Of a DNA stretch of 64,000 nt, positions 57,001 through 64,000 are shown one piece after another. Where the stretch lies: assembly GCF_947492965.1 (NCBI RefSeq), contig NZ_CANLOZ010000007.1, forward strand, positions 62,001 through 126,000. The letters run 5' to 3'. Under the pieces are notes generated by a model. The model did not search any database and was not told the DNA's origin. It saw only the letters and a program-made list of their open reading frames with translations. How positions within the stretch are numbered: position 1 is the first letter of the stretch; the number at the start of each line of letters is the position of its first letter. A program made the position numbers and the translations under genes. Source of the stretch: an uncultured Aquimarina sp. Its GTDB lineage: Bacteria > Bacteroidota > Bacteroidia > Flavobacteriales > Flavobacteriaceae.

Positions 57001-58101
57001 CGTGTACTAGCTGAATTTTGGGCTGATGGTCCAGATTCAGAAACTCCTCCAGGCCATTGGTATACAATACTTAACTATATAAATGACCACCCCGCTCTAA
57101 TCAAAAAAATGGGAGGACAAGGTACCACACTAAGTTCATTAGAATGGGATGTAAAAACTTATTTTATTTTAGGAGGAGCCATGCATGATTCCGCAATTTC
57201 CGCTTGGAGTGTCAAAGGATGGTATGATTATATACGCCCTATATCTGCAATACGTTATATGGCAGACAAAGGTCAAAGTTCAGACCCGCAATTACCTAAT
57301 TATAATCAAGATGAAGGTATACCCTTGGTTTCTGGATTTATTGAGGTAGTCACAGAAAATGACCCTTTATCCGGTATTGACAATCAAAATGTAGGTAAAA
57401 TAAAACTATACACTTGGAAAGGACCTGATTATATAACTAATCCTGAAACAGATCAGGCTGGAGTGGGTTGGATACTAGCTGAAAACTTTTGGCCTTATCA
57501 AAGACCTTCATTTGTTACCCCTCCCTTTGCGGGTTATGTCTCTGGACATTCCACGTATTCTAGAGCTGCTGCAGAAGCACTAACTCTAATAACTGGAAAT
57601 GAATTTTTCCCAGGAGGATATGGTGAATTCATAGCAAAGAAAAATCAATTTCTTGTTTTTGAAGAGGGACCTTCTGTAGACATTAAGCTACAATGGGCGA
57701 CTTATCGAGATGCTTCAGATCAATGTTCTTTATCCCGAATATGGGGTGGAATTCATCCACCTGCAGACGATTTACCTGGAAGATTTATTGGAGAAAAAGT
57801 AGGTAAAGACGCATATGCATATGCTATACCTTATTTTACAGGTAAAAACTCTAATTCAGAACCCATTAATAATAGTATCATATACCCAATACCTGTAATA
57901 GATAGGAACATATTCATTAAAGAAACGACAGAAAATTACTCTTTTGAATTATTCGAAATTACAGGAAAAAAAGTGCCTTTGGAATCTATACAATATGCCG
58001 CATTTTCAAACACTACAAAATTAGTACTCCCGAATATTATAACTTCTGGGATATACCTATTAAAGGTTAACGATACCGTTAAAAAAATAGTAATCCTATA
58101 A
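54070..58101 (+). CDS. T9SS-secreted VCBS/UnbV - vanadium haloperoxidase fusion protein
   Basis: 1343 residues. A signal peptide (about 1-27) precedes seven FG-GAP/VCBS calcium-binding repeats (about 35-440, e.g. ADYDGDGDLDLF, GDYDNDGFPDIFF). An ASPIC/UnbV domain (about 445-515), a GCTDPVACNYNPLA-type Cys repeat near 533 and a PKD/Ig-like sandwich (about 555-635) follow. A vanadium-dependent haloperoxidase-like domain then spans about 640-1265. Its vanadate-site signature includes FAGYVSGHSTYSRAAAEAL (Ser1158, His1160) and Arg1223-x5-His1229 in SRIWGGIHPPADD, matching the Arg/axial-His spacing of known enzymes. A T9SS type A sorting tail (about 1275-1343) ends the protein. It is probably an exported enzyme with phosphatase or halide-oxidising chemistry; halide preference cannot be read. 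Confidence 0.88.
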   Translation: MKHYLHSKYNLSYYIIIFSIIPMFGFAQVFERIETIVGLGDLKRNNGVAVADYDGDGDLDLFVVSLEKDDPNKEYSKSRLYRNENDGTFQDVTEESGLVGFISIDQQTPDFDGLTGDKFGAFWGDYDNDGFPDIFFTQLNKVQLFHNNSDGTFTEVTEDAGFDLNDTCGNTNAAWFDYNNDGFLDLFLSDWRTCSGNKLYKNNGDGTFSNLTEELIAPEFNLRSSPSYTAFPFDFNEDGWMDIYIANDLIKPNSLLINQEGSSFMDSAQEYGLSSSADDMGICMSDVNNDGLFDLFITAISRNILLTNNGNNTFQNSTETYGISGTGWAWGNKFADFDLDGDEDLFIVNGYDYPGNQKEFNVYYENLLNENSLTFRDRTRIVGLQDIGYSTEGLDFDYDNDGDLDLIVTNTDGNPFFYENRTLDYDQDSNLNWFKIILEGVTSNKNAFGTKITLKTDQGIYRRYYNGIGFLGQSIKPIHFGLNTSSEILELIIKWPSGIEEVYQNIEINTNIKAIEGSGYEILEIDPSIKIRGCTDPVACNYNPLATTSDGSCQYLSANSIIGNTDPSFLSTETYTLEGSNNSTVNWEIEGGEIISEQGESSITVRWGIETLAKIKATEVSNDCSSEENVLVINLNPNEIPDEISIARLWNEVLLSSIRGDFARPTVHARNLFHTSIAMYDAWAIYDENARPYLTGNQVHNFSSTLDVFFPNESIEESRNKAISYAVYRVLTSRFKNSPSSAVTKEKLDFLMTKLGYDIDYTSNDYQNGNAAALGNYIGETIIKYGLKDNSNEINDYKNEFYTPINSPLAPAVSGNPILEDPNRWQPLSLDTFIDQSGNLIEGTTPSFLSPEWGEVLPFALKSSNKTQYNRLDDQYSVYHDPLPPPYLNTESEDYYKWGFSMVAIWGSHLDQRDNVMIDISPRSLGNQNINSFPTSFNEYPNFYNYIEGGDQSNGYDINPYTNAPYEPQIVPRGDYARVLAEFWADGPDSETPPGHWYTILNYINDHPALIKKMGGQGTTLSSLEWDVKTYFILGGAMHDSAISAWSVKGWYDYIRPISAIRYMADKGQSSDPQLPNYNQDEGIPLVSGFIEVVTENDPLSGIDNQNVGKIKLYTWKGPDYITNPETDQAGVGWILAENFWPYQRPSFVTPPFAGYVSGHSTYSRAAAEALTLITGNEFFPGGYGEFIAKKNQFLVFEEGPSVDIKLQWATYRDASDQCSLSRIWGGIHPPADDLPGRFIGEKVGKDAYAYAIPYFTGKNSNSEPINNSIIYPIPVIDRNIFIKETTENYSFELFEITGKKVPLESIQYAAFSNTTKLVLPNIITSGIYLLKVNDTVKKIVIL

Positions 58102-58122
58102 AAAAAACAATTAAACAAATTA

Positions 58123-58138
58123 ATCATTAATTAGTGAT
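58123..58138. repeat. near-palindrome between the two T9SS cargo genes
   Basis: ATCATTAATTAGTGAT is symmetric apart from one pair. It lies 22 bases past the fusion gene stop, with no adjoining T-tract. The rest of the 181-base gap shows only a weak TATCTTTA promoter-like sequence at 58249-58256. Confidence 0.3.
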
Positions 58139-58282
58139 AGAATAATAAACTTCCTGATTCCCTTTAACATAAATAATAAAGTTTTACAATTAGAAGTTAT
58201 TTAGATCTTATTTTTCTGCTAAATTAAGTTTAATTGGCTTTGATAAGTTATCTTTACAATTAAAAAATCATCTCATAATCTC

Positions 58283-59959
58283 ATGGAAATAAAATTATAC
58301 GACTATAAGATTCTTTTTATTATTTGTTTTTTATTAATCACTTCGACAGCACACTCCCAGAACACTTTAGGTGCAACATTAAATACGGATAATTCGTTTA
58401 TTGGATATACCTTATTATCACCTAATTCACCACTTCTCCCGAGTAAGACTTTTTTAATTAATAATTGTGGAGAAATAGTTAATGAATGGAGCAGTAATTA
58501 CAAAGCTTGGGGAGTTGATTATATAACAAACAATGGAGATCTTTACAGTGCTCATGTTGATAACAAATCAACATTAAATATTCGTGGAAATACAGGAAGA
58601 ATAGAAAAAAAAGACTGGAACAATAACTTAATATGGGGATACACCTTTTCTGATACTGATTTTAGTTTCCATCATGATTATCTTCCTTTACCAAATGGAA
58701 ATATAATACTTGTAGTAGCTTATAGAAAAACAGAACAAGAAGCTATAGCTATAGGGAGAGATCCTTCTACTTTAGATGAGGGTGAACTTTATGATGAAAG
58801 AATTATTGAAATTAAACCAATTGGTAATGATGATATTGAAATTGTATGGGAATGGAGATTATGGGATCACTTGATTCAGGATTTTGATTCATCGAAAAGC
58901 AATTTTGGAACAATTTCAGATCATCCTGAGCTCCTGGATGTTAACTTTACTGGTAATTCCAACTCTGATGCTGACTGGCTGCATATAAGCTCTATAGATT
59001 ATAACAACCAGCTAGACCAAATACTTTTTAGTTCACCAAGATTGAGTGAGTTTTATGTGATCGATCATTCTACAACAACTGCTGAAGCTGCCACAAGCTC
59101 TGGAGGAAATAGTGGAAAAGGAGGAGATATTCTATATAGATGGGGAAATCCACAAATATATGATCGAGGAGGAAACGACGATCAAAAATTATATGGCCAA
59201 CATACGGTGCATTGGATTCCAACTGGACTTCAGGATGAAGGAAAGTTTATGCTTTTTAATAATGGTTCGGGAAGAGATTTTTCTTCTGTTGATATTATCA
59301 ACCCTCCAGTAGATCAAAATGGTAATTACACTATTACTAATGCCACTCCTTTTTTACCTTCTGAACCTGATTGGTCCTATTCCAACGAAAGCAATCCTAT
59401 AGATTTTTTCTCTCCTCTAATATCTTCTGCATATAGATTAGAAAATGGAAACATTCTGATTACCGAAGGAACAAAATCTAAAATATTCGAAATAAATGCT
59501 CAAAAAGAAATTGTTTGGGAATATATTTCCCCTTACAGGAATGATGTTATTCTTTCCCAAGGAGATACTAATACTGGTGCTGCTGCTTCATGGATTTTTA
59601 GAGGCAAACGATATTCATACGATTATTCTGCATTCATTGGAAAAGATTTAACTCCAACGGGATATATAGAACAGAATCCTGTCCCTGCTAATTGCACATT
59701 ATTTAATACACTTTCAGTAGAAGAGTTTGATTTAGATACTAGTTTTGCCATATACCCTAATCCCAGTAATGATATCATCAATATTACTAATAGAAAAAGT
59801 TTAGACTACGAAGTGGAATTATTTTCTTTTAATGGACAAAAGATAACTCTTAAACTGGATAAAAATAGTCTTGACCTATCTACTTTGACGTCCGGAATTT
59901 ACTTACTTAGAATTAACACTGAAAACGACAGCTTAATAAAAAAGGTAGTAAAGAGATGA
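58283..59959 (+). CDS. T9SS-secreted arylsulfotransferase (ASST)-like beta-propeller protein
   Basis: 558 residues. A signal peptide (about 1-25, TSTAHSQ) is followed by a repeated propeller-like region (about 30-470) with ASST-family features: IGYTLLSPNSPLLPSKTFLI, DFSFHHDYLPLPNGNIILV, WLHISSIDYN, YGQHTVHWIP, RLENGNILITEGTKSKIFEI. Conserved histidines in these segments are the probable active-site residues. The C-terminus (about 485-558) is a T9SS type A sorting domain (FAIYPNPSNDIINI to SGIYLLRIN). It would act outside the cell, transferring sulfate between phenolic compounds or serving a related binding role. It stands 181 bases after the haloperoxidase fusion on the same strand. Confidence 0.82.
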   Translation: MEIKLYDYKILFIICFLLITSTAHSQNTLGATLNTDNSFIGYTLLSPNSPLLPSKTFLINNCGEIVNEWSSNYKAWGVDYITNNGDLYSAHVDNKSTLNIRGNTGRIEKKDWNNNLIWGYTFSDTDFSFHHDYLPLPNGNIILVVAYRKTEQEAIAIGRDPSTLDEGELYDERIIEIKPIGNDDIEIVWEWRLWDHLIQDFDSSKSNFGTISDHPELLDVNFTGNSNSDADWLHISSIDYNNQLDQILFSSPRLSEFYVIDHSTTTAEAATSSGGNSGKGGDILYRWGNPQIYDRGGNDDQKLYGQHTVHWIPTGLQDEGKFMLFNNGSGRDFSSVDIINPPVDQNGNYTITNATPFLPSEPDWSYSNESNPIDFFSPLISSAYRLENGNILITEGTKSKIFEINAQKEIVWEYISPYRNDVILSQGDTNTGAAASWIFRGKRYSYDYSAFIGKDLTPTGYIEQNPVPANCTLFNTLSVEEFDLDTSFAIYPNPSNDIINITNRKSLDYEVELFSFNGQKITLKLDKNSLDLSTLTSGIYLLRINTENDSLIKKVVKR

Positions 59960-59984
59960 TAGTTTAACAGCATACTAAATTGGT

Positions 59985-61262
59985 ATGAACAAACCTCTAG
60001 CGGAAAGAATACGTCCCAGATCCTTAGAAGAGTATTTAAGTCAAGAACATTTGATTGGTGATGATGGTTCCTTAACCAAACAGATCAAAAATGGAATCAT
60101 CCCATCTCTAATTTTTTGGGGCCCTCCAGGCGTAGGTAAAACAACACTAGCTAATATTATTGCCAGTGAATCTGATCGCCCATTTTATACACTCAGTGCT
60201 ATTAATAGTGGTGTAAAGGAAGTACGAGAGGTAATTGATAAAGCAAAACAAAGCGGTGGATTGTTCACTTCTAAAAATCCAATTCTTTTTATTGATGAAA
60301 TTCATCGTTTTAGTAAATCACAACAAGATTCCTTACTCGGAGCAGTGGAAAAAGGATGGGTAACGTTAATTGGAGCTACTACGGAAAACCCAAGTTTTGA
60401 AGTAATTCCTGCCTTACTCTCCAGATGTCAGGTTTATGTTTTAAAACCTTTCGAAAAAAAGGAATTAGAAGCACTTTTGGCTAGAGCAATGGTTCAAGAT
60501 GAATATATATCATCAAAGAATATTGAACTCAAAGAAACGGAAGCTTTATTACGTTTAAGTGGTGGTGATGCTAGAAAATTATTAAACATTTTTGAACTGA
60601 TTGTCAGTAGTCAAGAAAACAATGAAATAATAATTACGAATGATCTGGTTCTTAAACTGGTGCAACAAAACACTGTTAGGTATGACAAAACCGGAGAACA
60701 GCACTATGATATTATTTCCGCATTTATCAAATCAGTAAGAGGCAGTGACCCAAACGCAGCCGTGTATTGGTTAGCAAGAATGATTGAAGGTGGAGAAGAT
60801 CTTAAATTTTTGGCCAGAAGAATGATTATTTTAGCTTCGGAAGATATTGGAAATGCGAATCCTACAGCACTTATTATGGCAAATAACACTTTTCAGGCTG
60901 TAACCACAGTTGGGTACCCAGAAGCCAGAATCATCTTAAGCCAGTGTGCAGTTTATCTAGCAACTTCTCCAAAAAGTAATGCATCCTACATGGCAATTAA
61001 TAAAGCGCAACAACTAGTTAGGCAAACTGGTGATTTACCTGTTCCTTTGCATATAAGAAATGCTCCTACTAAATTAATGAAAGAACTAGGATATGGAGAA
61101 GATTATAAATATGCTCATGACCATACAAATAACTTTGTAGATCAGGAGTTTTTACCAAAATCACTAGAAAACACAAAACTCTATGAACCTGGCAATAATC
61201 AACGAGAGAATGCTTTTAGATCATTTCTAAAATTGCGATGGAAAGATAAGTACAATTACTAG
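59985..61262 (+). CDS. rarA: replication-associated recombination protein A (AAA+ ATPase)
   Basis: 425 residues. The AAA+ module has Walker A in [15 protein letters not shown], Walker B in [16 protein letters not shown] and sensor 1 in [18 protein letters not shown]. The MgsA C-terminal tetramerisation domain follows ([38 protein letters not shown]). RarA acts at stalled replication forks with SSB. It begins 25 bases after the sulfotransferase-like gene and ends one base before the convergent operon. Confidence 0.96.
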   Translation: MNKPLAERIRPRSLEEYLSQEHLIGDDGSLTKQIKNGIIPSLIFWGPPGVGKTTLANIIASESDRPFYTLSAINSGVKEVREVIDKAKQSGGLFTSKNPILFIDEIHRFSKSQQDSLLGAVEKGWVTLIGATTENPSFEVIPALLSRCQVYVLKPFEKKELEALLARAMVQDEYISSKNIELKETEALLRLSGGDARKLLNIFELIVSSQENNEIIITNDLVLKLVQQNTVRYDKTGEQHYDIISAFIKSVRGSDPNAAVYWLARMIEGGEDLKFLARRMIILASEDIGNANPTALIMANNTFQAVTTVGYPEARIILSQCAVYLATSPKSNASYMAINKAQQLVRQTGDLPVPLHIRNAPTKLMKELGYGEDYKYAHDHTNNFVDQEFLPKSLENTKLYEPGNNQRENAFRSFLKLRWKDKYNY

Positions 61263-61263
61263 T

Positions 61264-62133
61264 TTATTGACGCGCAAAAGTATCCGTGATTAATTTATCA
61301 GTAACAGGATTAATTCTATCTAAAATAAAATTACCATAAGCATCAAAATAACCACTACCACTTAAATCTCCAGCTTTAACGATATAGTCGTTTTTTCTAC
61401 TAGACTTTAAAATCTTGCCTAAAGAAAGAACAGAACTCCCCTTTTTTTGTGATAACTCAAAACCAAACTCTTTCTTATTGAAAAGATATGTTTCATCGTT
61501 ATAAGTAAAGGAAATAGTTTTCTGAGAAGATACAATTGTTTTTTCCCAAACCTGCTCTTTAGTATTCTTTTCATTTATCATTGAGTTTGCACTCTCTGAT
61601 TTAGACATAGTAGGCGCTGCGTTCTCAACTGAATTATTTACTTCTTTTGGCACATTGGACTGTGGACTGCTCACTGCAACCATATTCTCTTTTTTACCGT
61701 TATACTTATAATTCAAGGCTTGGATATCTTTAAAAGCATTTCTTAAAGCTTCATGATAAGATTTTTTATACTCTTTTTCTCTACTAGTCCCTTCTTTAGT
61801 ACTAAATACAACTATTCCGTTGCAATCTTTTAAATCTACAATAAGTTTGGTCTTCAATAATCCAGAATTTTTCCTTACATCTGCTGTTAAACCCTTGCAA
61901 CCATTAGTTTTTAAATCTTCTGGTAAATCCTCACCTCGAATAAAAGCAGTAAACCCATATTTTTCAAACAAAAACTTGGTTAACGAATTTAATTGATAGT
62001 CATCATTTTCTCGCAAAAAGACGTAACCTTCTGGCACAATTACATATTTATAATCATTCACCGAATTTTGAGCCCAGAAATTATTGATAAAGAAAAAAGC
62101 AAGCCCAAAAAAGAAAACACGTGTTATATTCAT
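61264..62133 (-). CDS. secreted protein of unknown function, last gene of a three-gene operon
   Basis: 289 residues. A signal peptide (about 1-21, FFINNFWAQ) is followed by a compact N-terminal domain (about 27-135) with YVFLRENDDYQLNSLTKFLF and CKGLTADVRKNSGLLKTKLI, a polar Ser/Asn-rich linker (about 145-195), and a beta-rich C-terminal domain (about 200-289, ending DPVTDKLITDTFAR-like, here INPVTDKLITDTFARQ). I do not recognise the family. Its ATG overlaps the TAA of the preceding gene by one base, so it is translationally coupled to the barrel protein. Confidence 0.7.
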   Translation of the reverse strand: MNITRVFFFGLAFFFINNFWAQNSVNDYKYVIVPEGYVFLRENDDYQLNSLTKFLFEKYGFTAFIRGEDLPEDLKTNGCKGLTADVRKNSGLLKTKLIVDLKDCNGIVVFSTKEGTSREKEYKKSYHEALRNAFKDIQALNYKYNGKKENMVAVSSPQSNVPKEVNNSVENAAPTMSKSESANSMINEKNTKEQVWEKTIVSSQKTISFTYNDETYLFNKKEFGFELSQKKGSSVLSLGKILKSSRKNDYIVKAGDLSGSGYFDAYGNFILDRINPVTDKLITDTFARQ

Positions 62134-63533
62134 TACATTATTACATTAAATCCTAATTGGACGGATGCTCCTCTCGCATCAGCCAGATTAGAATATTCTA
62201 AAAGATTATTTGCCGAAATATAAAAATTAATTTTATTAAAATGAGTAGACATTAAAAAACCGATGTTTTTAAAGGAATAATCGTCTACCGTATAAGTTAA
62301 TTTTGTTCTCAGAAAACTGGATAATCGTTTGTAATAAAACAATGATGCTGCATATTGAGGTCTTTTAGGTCTAAATTGTGTAAATACTTGCAGTCCAAAC
62401 GCATCTTGATATAAAGGTCCTTCTCCCTCTATCGCGCAGTTACAAGTACCGTCATCATATCTGTTAAACGAATACCTTATAGAACTGTTCAGTTTTAATG
62501 GTCTTAATGCGGCATAACTTGTACTTAGCGTATCAATCGGTATTGCTTCTTCTAATTCATTCAATATATCTTGCCCATTATCATCTGTAATGGGAGTTTC
62601 TAATCCCTCAAAAACAAAATTACCTCTTGCCCTATAAGTCTCCACATCTTTGGTGTAAAAAATCATTCCTAAATCTGTCATACTTCCCGTAAGCGTCCAC
62701 TGATCTTCTATTTTATAACTAAATCCTAGATCTACACCTACTCCTAAGTTTCCTCCAAGAAATGCTCTTCCAATAAACTTATTCACCACTTGACTAGCAC
62801 CATCTGCATTATCCTCAGATTCGATATCTCGCAGAGACGCATAACCTGCTGTTTGTATACTTACATCAGCATTGCTAATTACATGCTGATAGATGTTATT
62901 ACCTTGTGGAGTCTCGATAGTAGTAAATGTCCCACGATTTTTTGTACTTCTAAAATTAAAAATACTAGAATACAACTTTGCTCTAGCTCCAAAAGTTAAT
63001 TTCTTATTTACTTTTTTATTGTAACCAAAATGATACACTGTTAGCAATTCTCCGGTAGCTCTTATATTAGAAAACCGAAATGGGACATTTATAAAATCCT
63101 GATTTCCTTGATAAGCTAGAACTGCGAAGTCTTTAGGAAAATATACAATCAGATCAAGCTCCTGGTACAATCCGCCTGAATAATACAAATCTTTATTGTT
63201 TTTGCTACGCCAACCAAAACTAAGTAACTCTAATTGTTCTGTTAAAGTGAAGTAGTCGTTACTAGTAAGTGTATTGATTGTATTCTCTATTTTATCATTA
63301 ATATCCCTACCATCATCTGCAAACACATCATAGATTGAGGCTCCTCTAAAGCCAACGTTTAGATGTATCTGAGATAAAAAAGGAACTCCAGCGTGATATT
63401 TAAAATTCACCTCTGCGCCTGGATTAAGCATAAGCGACTGCGGTAGATCAGTAAAATCGTATAAGGTTTCTTTATTTTGAGAATATAATGAGCATCCCAA
63501 TAAACCTAAAAAAAGGCACAATAAGATTCTCAT
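62133..63533 (-). CDS. outer-membrane beta-barrel protein (DUF5723-like)
   Basis: 466 residues. A signal peptide (about 1-18, LLGCSLYSQ) is followed by alternating beta-strands with aromatic ends characteristic of a porin-like barrel. Examples are SLMLNPGAEVNFKYHAGVPF, FGYNKKVNKKLTFGARAKLY, GVGVDLGFSYKIEDQWTLTG and FNKINFYISANNLLEYSN. It resembles the DUF5723 family found across Bacteroidota; function unknown. Its ATG overlaps the TGA of the upstream gene by four bases (ATGA) and it overlaps the downstream gene by one base. Confidence 0.75.
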   Translation of the reverse strand: MRILLCLFLGLLGCSLYSQNKETLYDFTDLPQSLMLNPGAEVNFKYHAGVPFLSQIHLNVGFRGASIYDVFADDGRDINDKIENTINTLTSNDYFTLTEQLELLSFGWRSKNNKDLYYSGGLYQELDLIVYFPKDFAVLAYQGNQDFINVPFRFSNIRATGELLTVYHFGYNKKVNKKLTFGARAKLYSSIFNFRSTKNRGTFTTIETPQGNNIYQHVISNADVSIQTAGYASLRDIESEDNADGASQVVNKFIGRAFLGGNLGVGVDLGFSYKIEDQWTLTGSMTDLGMIFYTKDVETYRARGNFVFEGLETPITDDNGQDILNELEEAIPIDTLSTSYAALRPLKLNSSIRYSFNRYDDGTCNCAIEGEGPLYQDAFGLQVFTQFRPKRPQYAASLFYYKRLSSFLRTKLTYTVDDYSFKNIGFLMSTHFNKINFYISANNLLEYSNLADARGASVQLGFNVIM

Positions 63534-64000
63534 AATTCATAATTTACATAGTAACTGGCTTTTGATCTAATATGTAAAACACCTCTTAAGTCCGTGTTTA
63601 ATGTGGGTACAATGATTTCTGTTGCAATTTTTTGGGCAGAAGACAATTGGTTTAAAGTAGCATTATCTAAAACAATTGGATCAGGATCTGAGAAAGATAC
63701 AACCGGTTGTGTACCTGGTCCCATTCCTGCTTGCACAGGAACATTGTATAATTGTCCGATTGGTTGATCATTTTCGGTTAAAAATTGAAATTGAATAAGA
63801 AATGCTCGCTCAATAGTATTACGAACTTCGATTGTAAGTTCGACTCTATCTAAATTATCCACTGCAAAATCAGTTCCTACTAAATCATAATTTGCAGTAT
63901 CCCTTACAACCTCAGGAGGTATGGTAAATTCTGTATCAGGAGGAAGTCCATCTGGAATATATTCCTCGATATCAAATTCTGAATAAATAAAATCCGCCTC
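63530..64000 (-). CDS. envelope protein of unknown function, 5' end outside the window
   Basis: 156 residues are visible. The frame is open without a stop to the window edge, so the true start lies beyond 64000. A GTG at 63862 is in frame, but the coding character continues upstream of it (GLPPDTEFTIPPEVV). The visible part looks like a beta-sandwich (VELTIEVRNTIERAFLIQFQ, GVLHIRSKASYYVNYEL). It forms an operon with the two downstream genes through an ATGA overlap. No family recognised. Confidence 0.7.
   Translation of the reverse strand, partial: EADFIYSEFDIEEYIPDGLPPDTEFTIPPEVVRDTANYDLVGTDFAVDNLDRVELTIEVRNTIERAFLIQFQFLTENDQPIGQLYNVPVQAGMGPGTQPVVSFSDPDPIVLDNATLNQLSSAQKIATEIIVPTLNTDLRGVLHIRSKASYYVNYEL

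Overview
This 64 kb window is bacterial chromosome from a member of the Bacteroidota, almost certainly a marine-type Flavobacteriaceae. The evidence is the AT-rich DNA, the near absence of Shine-Dalgarno sequences, promoter elements of the TTTG / TAnnTTTG type, SusC/SusD pairs, an ECF sigma/FecR/TonB-receptor relay, and type IX secretion (T9SS) sorting tails. An Aquimarina-like genus is a guess from overall protein flavour. No phage, insertion sequence, CRISPR array, tRNA or rRNA gene was seen.

Layout. 1-1944: a long gene-poor AT-rich leader, then an SH3-domain/alanine-rich coiled-coil secreted protein. 2195-4448: folD and ffh. 4662-13213: an envelope locus with two multi-domain fasciclin (FAS1) lipoproteins, a small repeat lipoprotein and, divergently, ECF sigma factor, FecR anti-sigma and an STN-type TonB receptor. 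13210-22305: housekeeping and unknowns (GNAT, TPR histidine kinase, argS, SDR-DUF2867, a CpcT/CpeT-like lipoprotein, Rrf2 regulator, two guanidine-modifying-enzyme-superfamily hydrolases). 22522-26727: gltA, eno and carA. 26854-44042: a fused str-S10-spc-alpha ribosomal protein cluster (rpsL to rplQ) on the minus strand, lacking tuf, adk and map. 44227-45921: an Omp85-family protein. 46350-52146: a SusC/SusD pair plus a third lipoprotein. 52227-53721: rlmB and a rhomboid protease. 54070-59959: two T9SS cargo proteins, a VCBS/UnbV-vanadium haloperoxidase fusion and an arylsulfotransferase-like protein. 59985-61262: rarA. 61264-64000: a tightly overlapping three-gene operon of flavobacterial envelope proteins, cut by the window end.

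How the genes work together. The rpsL-rplQ block makes the translation and secretion core (ribosomal proteins, EF-G, IF-1, SecY, RNA polymerase alpha). It begins at a consensus promoter 57-87 bases upstream of rpsL. Its few long intergenic gaps (rpsJ-rplC, infA-rpmJ, rpsK-rpsD, rpoA-rplQ) each hold self-complementary sequence. These look like leader regulators of a kind not obviously matching the E. coli or Bacillus ones, and they are the best candidates here for undescribed regulation. The sigma/FecR/TonB receptor set probably senses a ligand at the outer membrane and may control the neighbouring FAS1 and repeat lipoproteins. The SusCD set, the T9SS pair and the FAS1 proteins together suggest a surface-active heterotroph that takes up polymers or peptides and modifies its surroundings.

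Limits: everything is read by eye from sequence. Promoter, hairpin and pseudoknot calls are pattern matches, not computed folds. Family assignments rest on recognised motifs.
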